DNA of 64,000 nucleotides from the NCBI RefSeq assembly GCF_016906535.1, contig NC_057380.1, positions 1,178,001-1,242,000 on the forward strand, in the 5' to 3' direction. This DNA is from Rhizoctonia solani (lineage: Eukaryota; Basidiomycota; Agaricomycetes; Cantharellales; Ceratobasidiaceae). The translations under genes and the position numbers were made by a program. Within the stretch, counting starts at the first letter, position 1. The number at the start of each line of letters is the position of its first letter. The notes beneath the pieces were generated by a model. It ran no database searches. It saw only the letters and a program-made list of their open reading frames with translations, and was not told the DNA's origin. Shown here one piece after another: positions 11,420-21,684 of the stretch.

Positions 11420-12117
11420 CACTAAGCAGCAAAAATATTGCAACCCCCATGAGGAATAGCTGGAGGCCAAGCAACACACTTTCAGGTATAGGTTTATATA
11501 CAAGATCTGTAGACCTATATGAGAGCTAGGTGATGTCAAAAAACAGGGTGAAAATACCAATCTTGGTGTGCTAAACAGGGAGGATAAGAAACAGGGGTTT
11601 TTCCAGCCTGCCAACCAGTAAATATCTTGCTCAGAGCTGCTAATGAAACTTGAAGAGAAACAAAATCTGAGTAGTATAGCACTTTCAAGCATGCAGATCT
11701 GTGCGCTTGTTGTGGAGATATGCGCCTTCCAATGTAGGAGGGGTTACTAGGAGACTGATTGGAAATTGCTGAAAATGGGAGGTTTCCTAGTAACCCTCCC
11801 TAGATCTGAAGGCGCATATCTCCACAACAAGCGCACAGATCTGCATGCTTGAAAGTGCTATACTACTCAGATTTTGTTTCTCTTCAAGTTTCATTAGCAG
11901 CTCTGAGCAAGATATTTACTGGTTGGCAGGCTGGAAAAACCCCTGTTTCTTATCCTCCCTGTTTAGCACACCAAGATTGGTATTTTCACCCTGTTTTTTG
12001 ACATCACCTAGCTCTCATATAGGTCTACAGATCTTGTATATAAACCTATACCTGAAAGTGTGTTGCTTGGCCTCCAGCTATTCCTCATGGGGGTTGCAAT
12101 ATTTTTGCTGCTTAGTG
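11420..12117. mobile_element. Foldback/MITE-like palindromic element (698 bp)
   Basis: The element is a near-perfect palindrome. The left arm (11420 to about 11750) and right arm (about 11787 to 12117) are inverted copies around a loop of roughly 40 bp. Both arms encode the same 92-residue reading frame, so identity over at least 276 bp is very high. The ends read CACTAAGCAGCAAAAATATTGC and its inverse and are flanked by TA on both sides, the target of Tc1/mariner-type transposases. No transposase lies inside, so it is non-autonomous. The same terminal sequence marks the two 1.57-kb palindromes at 47351 and 56954. Confidence 0.85.
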
Positions 12118-12410
12118 TATATTTGTTGTTCATTAGACTCTTCGTAGGATTTATTTTACTACTGTTTTATGATATAGAAATGGCATTTGTACTATCTAGA
12201 GAAATACAGTGGATGATTGCTGTCTCGGTTAATGTACTCAATGAGTGATTCAAGCAAATTACACCGTGAATTCTTGGATTGCCCGCATCTCCGAACCGGC
12301 TATTGTTTCCTCGTTGATATCATGCTTCATGGCGACTGCATTCTCACCAACTGCCGAACTTTGGAAATTTTATGCATTCTTTGTCTGCTCCCCCTCCAGT
12401 ACGCATATTA

Positions 12411-15063
12411 CTAATGCTGTGAGCCAAATTCCTTGTTGTGTAACAGGCCCCGAGTCATTACAGATACGGTCATGGCGTTCGGTCGCCTCTCATTGTTCCT
12501 AGCCCAGCACCATGTCATCAGATCCCACATCTGGTTTATCAGCTGTGGAGAAGCCTCTGGTGACGGTCGCTGAGGCAGAGTTCCCTGGATTACCGCAAAC
12601 ATAACTTGAAAATCATTACGCATCTCCATGAATGGCGGATTGCCCGTGTAGATCTCCTACGCTTGAATGCTCTAGTTGATTCTAGTGACAGATATTTCAA
12701 GCATACGTACCAAGAAGGTCTATGGACAAAAATGGATATCAGCAGGGAAAGGGAGTGAAAGCCGGGACACCTACCATTCCAAGCGCATATACGTCGGACG
12801 CAAATGTAATCACTGCTCTCGATTCCTCCGCTGGGTTCATCAATTCATGAGGCTTCACCATATCAGTATAGGCTTTTCTTAGATTCTCATAGCTACCTAC
12901 CATCCACCGAGTTGTCCCGCGCTGAGCAGATGTCGTCGAAAACTTCAGCGCCTCCTCAGTCAGCTTTGCCAGGCCAAAGTCAACAAGCCGCGCTGATCCA
13001 TCAGCCGCAATTACCACATTCCCCTGTATGAGATTAGCATCTCACCGATAAGACATCATAGACTACCTACTCCCTTAAGGTCGCCATGAATCTATGGATT
13101 GTATTATGTCAGTAGTGTGGTTCAATGACAGGGCCGAGTGTACACACGATTCCTTCATTGTGCAGATACGCCAGCCCATCAGCGATCTCCGAGCACTGAA
13201 ACCAATATCAGCCTGGGCATGGAGGGTACCTGTGTGGCGCGAATCACTCACCAGCTTGAGTTTGTTGGCATTTGGGTGATTAATCGTGAACTCGGTCACA
13301 TTGCCTTTCGGCATCCACTCGGATACCATCCCGATCTCACCGCCAAAAACACAAATACCCAACAAACGCAATACATTGGGGTGATCCAATCTGGCCCACA
13401 CCATCAGCTCTTTAACTGAACTCTGCAACCTCATCAGCATGTAAGCGGACATAACATACGTATGGTTACCTTTTCGAGTTTGTGTCGGCCTAATGAAGCA
13501 AGAGATCCATATAATCGAATGGATTTAATCGCTACGTCACGTCCATCGAGGTGTTTTGCCCTCCAAATATCTCCAAAAGCACCCCTGGCGGCGGGATACT
13601 GAGACACAGAATTCGGATCGATTTGATCTCCTATATCAGGAGCCAGCAACTCAGCATATGGGTATGATGCTACAGTAGCAAGACTCGGCTGGAGAGGAGT
13701 TATGAGAGGGACTAGAAATAAGCTCAACAATGGGACGTACAAGTGGAAAGCCGGGGTACACGGTATTGTTACCCATAGAACTCTGACGTGACTTGGCCTT
13801 GATTGGAGAGCGAGGTACTTCGGCGTCATTCGTTGCTGGTGTGCCTCGAGAAATGAGGAATCTAGTTTCGCACTTTTGACCATCACGGACGTATTCTCGA
13901 AAAGACTGGTGTACGATGCGAACAAATGGTGCGGCGCGCAAGACTGGCAGCAAACAGCATACCGTTGGGCCTACATCTCGCTTAGTAGTAGCGCATAGTT
14001 CACTTAGAGTCAGAGGGTTGGGAGCCGAGAGTACCAAGTCAAGTATATCATAGTATGTCGGAAAATTAAAGTCGGGGTTCGATTCGGCTGACCGCAGGAT
14101 GTGCTTGTACAGAGCATCAATGGCCGCTTCAGGGTTGGGTCGGTTTTGCAGTGCGAGAAGGGCTTCCAGTGCATCTTCTGGATCATTGGCGCAAGCCACG
14201 TAATCAGCAGCAACCGTGACCCAGAGAAATAAGCCATTCGCATGTGCCACCAGACTTTGTTTCTGTTGGTTCGATGGCCAGACCTCGGGCAGAGAGAAGC
14301 CATTAGACCGCCTGAGTCGTGCAATGCGTTCGAAAGAGTGAGAGATATACCTGCGCAAGTCACGTCGGTTGTCTTGGCCATATACATCAAAAGTGAGTCG
14401 ATAGACTTCGAGCTCATCGTCATCATCGACTGTAACAGTGGATAGCTTATTCAGAGCATCGTCGATATCTTGAGCTGGTTTGCTGGTAAGCATGATCTTT
14501 ACTGTTGTTGGTAAGAGGGGTACCTCGCGAACTAAAGCATCAAGAAAGTGAGCGCGTCTATCTGGAGTGCCTGATTCGTCCAGTGCGTCGATAAGAATCA
14601 AGGAGGGTCGTTCGGGTGGATGGCGGCTCAAAGGGACTGTAATCTGAGAGTGGAAGGCTTCTACATATCCAGCGCCTTCACCTAACGAGCCAGCCTGAGC
14701 TATCTCTGCTGCAATTGCCCCGCTACCTCTGGCAATCTCGCGAGCCATGCTAGAGATAACCTGGCTAGTGTTGGACTGGTTTTCAATGTCTCTCTTGAAG
14801 AAGAACGAGCATAATAATTGGTTGGATTGCGTAGTGGTGTAACCAATGTGGCGTGCAACGGCTGATTTACCACTTCCACTGATATCGGCTAGCCATAGGA
14901 CCTTGGAGGATGTGATATTCGTAGAGTTGAGCCAATTGGTGATGGTGGTTATGATCGATTGGCGGGTGCCTGGAATACATGCTTCTTCGAGCTGTAAGGT
15001 CGGCGGTACAACGTACAATAGAGGTGGACCTGAGTCTGAGCCACCAATTACGGGAGTACTCAT
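12411..15063 (-). CDS. NACHT NTPase fused to a C-terminal TKL-like protein kinase (NLR-like)
   Basis: Eight exons (15063-13741, 13688-13470, 13422-13252, 13195-13148, 13091-13071, 13023-12901, 12852-12775, 12656-12411) all have lengths divisible by three and give 742 residues. Residues 1-441 carry a NACHT module: WLADISGSGKSAVA (P-loop, residues 57-70, with Asp at the usual first Gly), LILIDALDES (Walker B), LLPTTVKIMLTSKP (sensor-like), and a winged-helix-like tail ending HQSFREYV. Residues 442-742 are a kinase: GAFGDIWRAKH, VAIKSIR (Lys), LDHPNVLRLLG, IHGDLKGGNV (catalytic loop), VDFGLAK, GTTRWM then PHE where APE is usual, and SDVYALGM. NACHT proteins of fungi are signal-sensing NTPases in non-self recognition. 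Fungal NLRs usually end in WD40, ankyrin or TPR repeats; here a kinase sits there. Role and ligand are unknown. Confidence 0.8.
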
Positions 15064-17014
15064 GGAGATAGCGTTGGCTTATGAGTCGATCGAGGGTGCA
15101 GACGTGAATACTTGGCGAGGCAAGACACTTGAGGTAGTATGTGACTCGTTCGCGTAAGGATGATTTAGTTAGGGTCAGTGAGGTCACTACGAAGTCAGAA
15201 CCTATTGCCGCTTTAAGAAGTTACCTTTGCGGAATAGAGCCACAAACCCGAGCCGGGTGCAAACTGAAAACTATTCGCAGAAATAAAGTTACTGAACCGT
15301 CCGAATATGCATCAGATGACACAATTGTTGGAGGTTGATTGGAGATAGTACCCCAGCTTACGCCCCAAAACTCGCATCGTTATAGTATTGAATCCGTCTT
15401 GTGGGTTGAACCATGGGTATATACTGACACCAAAAGTCATCTTAGAGGCGGTCGGGTCTTTGCTTGGGACAGTATATGACTCGAAATTTGCTAAAATTGC
15501 CAGTAAGGATTACCCTAATTAATTATAAGTTTATTTTGGTGCATCTGTCTTAGCCTGCACACGATGTCTCATGTCTCACTTCTTCTACTGCCTGCGTATG
15601 TCCTGTTGACATATTTCCTTGTTGAATTTTACGCCGTAACATAGTACTGTCCCAAAAGATGAACCCATGATTTTTGTTGTACAAAAAAGAACATTGCTTT
15701 CGCAAGCCACGCTGGGGGTTCGCCGTGACTGCGGAGAATCCCCAGTTCAAACTGTGGGTTCCGGTAGGTCGCCAGTAATATCGTCTCACATATCAGCTCA
15801 TGCATTGTATGCTCGAGGGAGAGCCATTCCCAGTGCAGAGCAGCGGGATCATGTTGGACGAATCACTGCAATTGCGGCCATTTGAGAGGACTAGGACAAA
15901 CCGTCATGGACTCTCGAGCTTTTGGCGAGTGTTATGGTTGTGAGTGGGACTGTAAGAATGGTGTGTGTGCATGATGGGGAAAAATGTGGAATATGATGGA
16001 CCGAGTTTGGCCGAGAGCCACACCACCCAGTAACAGAAGGGGGTTCAGGAAGGTGAAATCATTATGAAGTGATGGAGCTGTCTGGCTCAGCCACCAAGTT
16101 TAGGACAATCGAGATCAGTCGGTTCGGGGATGACATCCGGTGCCGGTGGGCTTCGAAGCTAGATCTAGGGCAACAGAGGTCGAGAAGTAAGTTTGTACAT
16201 CCCAGAAGACTTTCACATTAGTTGGGTAATGCTCATGTAATGATGTTGAGATTGACAGGAGATCCAGGTGGATCGGAGAAATACTTTAGCTTTGTTGCCA
16301 AATCAGATTATGAAACTGGTAATTAGACCGGGAGCCGCTTCCTAGGAGCGTGCAACAGGGCCAGCGATTCATGGTAAAATGTTCAGTCTGGGAAAGGAGT
16401 GATAATCGATGGAGGTAAGGGCCAGGAGGGACCGCAGATTTACAGTATGATGCACGGTGTGTCGAAGACGAATAGATTCTGAAATTGGTTGAAATGCTAA
16501 ATTACACTCGCCCGGGTAAACACAGGTAGGGATATGGGATTTTTTGGGGGAGGGGGAATGTGAAAGTGGGGACAGAAGCTGGTCTGCGATGACCAAGTTG
16601 TTGATGACATTACGATTGCCCCTTGTAACGGTGTTCGATAGAAAAATAGCGACGGTGGCCCCACGGCCGGTGGGGTACAATTCACCGGAGGCGCCAGGCG
16701 GCAATCATGAAAAGCCCAAATAGGTTGTTTGTTGCTGTATGGCATACGATCGGAGAAGATCGGTCCGGAGTAGCATCCAATCAGAGGTGTTGAGCAAGTA
16801 GGCCACGCCTCAACCGTCCAGACCAGGAGAAGTCTCTCCTCACTGCCGGCCACAACGACCTCGAGCCCTCTGATAGCGGCCCCGCGTATCGTGCCAGCAA
16901 ATACAGTTGAATTTTCAACTGGAGGTCAGTGTGCTCCGTTGAAGGTGTGTGCCAGCAGCGCACTCGCCGTGTGGCCTCACCAAGAGTACTTATTTATTCA
17001 TTTCAGATCTAGCC
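15064..17014. other. Divergent intergenic region (about 1.95 kb)
   Basis: The region lies between the starts of the NACHT-kinase gene (minus) and the GATA factor gene (plus). Open frames here are short and overlapping and look accidental. It should hold both promoters and probably a long 5' UTR of the GATA gene. I saw no RNA gene or repeat. Confidence 0.5.
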
Positions 17015-20000
17015 ATGGACTCGACTGCTTCGGTTTCTTCCCCTTCACCGGATAAGGTGCGTATTTTGTATTAATTTAATTATTTAATTAATTTATGAGC
17101 GGCATAGGCTGCGATGACCAACCCATGGGGATTCGACCTTACATCAAACGACGAATCATCCCGGCCAAACGATTCCTTCGGACGCCCTCTTAGTCGCAAC
17201 CAGCCAGCACCCGGTATAGATTTGGCTGGGATGACTGGATTCAACCCTTCAAGTCTTGGCGCGTTTCCCAGTCCCCCCATTCCATTCCACGACCCCACCA
17301 TTCTGCCGGGCAGCCTCCCTGGATTTCCACCATCACATCCGCTGGCGATGGCCGACCCAACTCAAGTATTACAGCAAATAGCCGCACAACGAGCCGCGGC
17401 GGCCCTGATGCAAACAAATCTCACATCCCCATGGGCCAACCTACAGGCCAACATGATGTCGAATCAAGCGAAAGCCAAACCAGGCCGTCTTAAAGTTCAG
17501 ACTGGGTCGTCGCCTGTGGGTTCTTCACACAACAGCCGAGTTAACACCCCAAGTCTTCCTTCCAGCCCGCTTCGTCTCAATCATCACCGTGAAGTCGAAC
17601 AAGCTACATCAACCTCTGGCGGATCCTCTAGCACGGCCCCCTTCGATTATTCGAGTGCCAGAACAAAGCGCAAGACTGGTCTCGATAAATCTAGCCTCGG
17701 TCTGCTCGAATCTAAGCCTCTACCCGAACCAGTCTATCACCCCGATTCGGCTGCAGGACAGTCGATAGTTCAAGAAGCTGCCCTCGAAAATCTTGGCTTT
17801 GGGATGGGGCTAGGAGGGATCGGTGGAGCGATCATGACACCGTACGGTCCACTATCTTACGAGATGGCTGCGCGCGCGGGACTCACTCCTGGGTTCCCCG
17901 CTTGGTCCGCCGCACAGTTTCAGGCCGGATACCCCAGTTTACCCAGGGCGGCGCCAGTACCACACATTCGACCGAACCTGCCTCCATCACTGTGGATGTC
18001 GCCAACAACCGTACCCATTCCCAAGACGGATACCCAGCCGGAAATTGGAACACATGGGGTTGTGCACCAAAGCTCAATAGAACAACAGGTACTTCACCCG
18101 GTACCCCTACCACCTCCACTACCACATCTGCCGCTCTCTCCTCTTTTACTACTGGCCCGGTATCGTCAGCCTCATCTGTCTCTCCACCCCTTACAGGTCA
18201 TCCATCTCCCGTAGTTTCTAAAGGCAAGACGACTTTCAAAGATAGTCCTGATGGTCGTCATTCTCCTTCGATACTATCAGACATTCTGGCCGATGATTTC
18301 TTCTCCAATCGCCCGGCTCCCGCTGGTGGCAACCAATCGGCCAACTCGACGGCGCGCCGGCCGACAGTCACGTTTGCAGCCTCACCAGTGGGTAGCCCGG
18401 GCGCATTCAGTGGGGATTCCCCAACTCCGAGCGGCGCTGGGTGTACAGGAGTTGACAATGAGTCCGGCCGCGGGGAACATCCACTGGCAGCTCAGGTCTG
18501 GAAGATGTACGCTAAAACGAGAGCCACTCTTCCGCACCAACAGCGTATGGAGAATCTCACCTGGAGAATGATGGCCATGGCTCTCAAAAAGAAACCTGCG
18601 TCTGACGCGAGGGAAGGAGACGATGTACAGTCTGAGGTGACCAAGGTTGATGAGCCCGGGGCGAAAGACCTAGGTCAGACCAAAGCAGATGGCGAGCAGG
18701 ATAAGGATAAGGATAAGGGTATTGATAAGGAGCAATCCAAGGAAGTTAAACAGGAGGAGCATCAGCGCGGACGAAGGCCGGACAAGGGCAAGGCACGCGT
18801 GGTCGTTCAGGGCTTCGCGGCCGAGGAAGGCAGTAATGGCGTTCTACCCGAGTACGTGCTTCTGACTGTCTCGATCTATATAAGTACAACCTTGGTGTTC
18901 GTCCTGGCAATCTTATCCCTCCTCCCATGTTCGCTATTTAAACTTTATTTTGCTCATCGATTGCACCATTGCAGACCCGATGACGCCATGGATTGGCGAG
19001 CAGTTTCGCGTTCACGATCTCGTATCTCCATGGACTGGCGAGCTGGTAGTCGTTCACGCTCTCGCCCCCCTTGGGATGCTCCCCGACCACGTGGCGAGTG
19101 GGATGCCAGTGAAGCCCATTCACACGCGCTCCTCGCTCAAGGCAAAGCTCAAGACGCTCAGTTTATTGGTCAGCGCAACGAACCTGAGCCTATTCCAGAA
19201 GAGGGCAAGCCTCCCTAACCAAAAACTCCTCGTCGGTTCCCATCCCCATTCGTCCGGCTGGAACTGGGCGCGCATCGCCCACGCCTGCATATCACCATTC
19301 GTTAGGGCACATGCCACAATCAGTACCGGCATATGATATCACTCAGGGTGGATTTGCGGTTGGTGCTGACCATGGTGCCGATGGAGAGGATTACTTCCCG
19401 AGACGGGTGCGCAAGACAAGCTTTGATCACACCGTCCAGAGACCCGATTTCGCAGCTCATAATGCTGTTATCCGAGGCCGACATCAATATAATGGCAGGC
19501 CACTCGCACCTGGAGCGACAATGTGAGTTTATCAGTTTCTCGTCTTGAACATCGAGGAGCCAATCGAATTTATATCCAGACATCCTTTACTGCTTACGGC
19601 GATGCCACTCCGGATATCGTACGATCGTTAGACGAGGCAGTTAGCGGAACAAGTTCTTTCCCTTCAACTCCATACAGCCATCATGCCCCACCTGGCGCCG
19701 ACAATTTTTTCGATCTGCCTTCCAGGGGCCTCGACGAAAAACATTCCGATGGGAGGCTATCTATCTCACCCAGCCATACGCTCTCTCCTGGCCAAGCTGG
19801 GTTTTTGGGTCATTCAATGGGCATCGGGGGTCTGGTGGCAAGCCGAGATTCCGCGGGTTTAAACCAAGGGCTCCCCACTGGATTTATGTTTGACCCCTCG
19901 AGTCAGGCACTTTCCGCCGCGGCGCATGCTGCAGTAGCCGAAAGCGAAGCCCGTTATAACGCTGTCACAATGTCAATTGTTAACGCCGGGCTTGACAACG

Positions 20001-21023
20001 TGGGTCCAGATGGGCCACTGGACTATAACTATTTCATGAACGTGCTCTATCCTGGCAGCAGCAATTTGGATCCTTCAGGGGTCGAAAACTCGGTTGGCCA
20101 GACGAATCTAGACGGATCAATATCTCATTCGGGTCTTGAAAATTCTCTTCCCCACCCGTTCACGCACGTGGACCCCACGCATGTTCTCACTGGTGACCTT
20201 GCAGGCGTTTACGGCCCCAGTCCTTCAAGTGATAGCTGGGGTTTGCGTCGAGTTCCACAGCTAGTCCTGAACCCTCCCGACCTAGCCAAGCTCCAACACC
20301 TCAAGCGCAAAAGGAAGGCGAGTCCACATCAGCACCAGGATCTGGCCCAAGTAGTATCAAAGATAGGGCCAATTCGTCGACAAAGAAGCCCCTGGGAAGA
20401 GCGCAAGGATCCAAGGATAACGTAGGCGGGAATGCAGACGACGACGGCACCCCCACCGTTTGTACCAATTGCCAAACCACGACCACTCCATTATGGCGGC
20501 GTGATCCAGACGGTAATCCTCTTTGCAATGCGTGTGGATTATTTTATGTGGGTTAATTTGGCACTGTTCCTTTTCGGCCCTACTGACGCCCCTGTACGAA
20601 TAGAAGTTACATGGAGTAACAAGGCCAATGTCATTGAAAACAGATGTGATTAAAAAGAGGTTAGTAGCTACATTGCTGATTAGGCGAAATGTAGATTAAC
20701 AAGATCCTAGGAATCGTGCCTCTGGTGGGCCAAGCGGCGGCTCCAGGAAATCTGCGACACCTAATCATACACCCAGCCAGCCGGGTAGGTTAAATATTTT
20801 CGTCTGTTTCAAACTGGCTGACCAATCTGAAGGTGTACATGCGACTGCTGGTCGTCCGATAGCGCCATCTACGCGATTGACCACGGTGGCTGCTGCGGGG
20901 GGCGGGGGCGCTCCTGCCAATTCTCCTGCCAACTTGGCGATTAAACGCGCGAGAAGGATATCTGTAAACGGGTTGTCGAGTGGCACTGCTTTGACACCTA
21001 ACCGTCGTGGGACTATAGAATAA
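17015..21023 (+). CDS. AreA/Nit2-type GATA transcription factor (nitrogen regulator)
   Basis: ATG 17015 opens a 14-codon exon ([14 protein letters not shown]) that splices at 17056/17108 to a long Ser/Pro-rich region. The AreA N-terminal signature is clear near 18497: [20 protein letters not shown] then TWRMMAM. Later blocks include [14 protein letters not shown] (about 19405). A single zinc finger starts at 20461 ([15 protein letters not shown], then CNACGLFY), is split by an intron at 20548-20603, and continues [19 protein letters not shown] and NRAS: C-x2-C-x17/18-C-x2-C, binding HGATAR sites. It ends at TAA 21021-21023. The factor class activates genes for secondary nitrogen sources in the nucleus. 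Extra introns are needed near 17935-18030, 18855-18974, 19140-19230 and 20193-20260; the first and third are not exactly placed. A tandem MDWRA-x-SRSRSR repeat lies near 18990-19040. Confidence 0.85.
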
Positions 21024-21295
21024 TCACACTTTTCTTCACAAGTAGATTAAAGCCGAGGTGGTTTATTATTGGACATGATCTTGTTGTTTGTAATCCTACA
21101 CGTTGGTCGTTGGTTTGGGTTCTTCTGTGGGCGTCGCGTATACTGTATTTGGTGTTTGTTTATTGGTGTGCTTGAATGATATCTAAAATCAGTTCGTATG
21201 CCATTTTGTCAACAGCCTGGAGCCAGGAAACTATGAGGTAGTGTTGCGTATGAGCCGAGTTGAGCCGAGCCGAGCCAACTTGCTTGTGCTAGAGT
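21024..21295. other. 3' flank of the GATA gene up to the hAT boundary
   Basis: About 270 bp with no coding frame. It contains a short run of GAGCC repeats near 21252-21275. It ends in GCTAGAGT (21288-21295), the left target duplication of the hAT element. Confidence 0.6.
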
Positions 21296-21684
21296 TAGGG
21301 TGCGGCTAGTATTGGAAACCAACCTAACCGGGTGAGGAGTAAGCGTGCAAGTGTTTGGTTAGTAACTGGTAGGTCACGTGACTTACCTTTTTTTTTTTTT
21401 TTTTTTTTTTGGTACATTTCCATATATAAAACAATACGGGAGCTACATGCGAACTAGGCAAACCGCTCACAAAACAAGAACCGAACCGTGAAAGCTACAA
21501 CACAAAACGCAGAAGAAGGAAGCACAGGAGGGAAACAGCAGGAGAAAGAGGAAACAACAGAGACAGTAGCACGGTCAGAGAACAAATGGAAGAGTCGCGT
21601 GGCGACATACAAGTGGCTTAAGGCCTAACTCGGGGTAGAGGCCGTAAGGGCGGGAATGAAGTGGCGGCCTTAAGGGCGTATATA

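Noticed and set aside
11363..12147. The 92-residue frame present on both strands
   Set aside because: It is a by-product of the palindrome arms and has no start context, splice partner or motif.
15141..16960. Several 60-120 codon frames upstream of the GATA gene
   Set aside because: They overlap in both directions, lack motifs and do not splice into a model.
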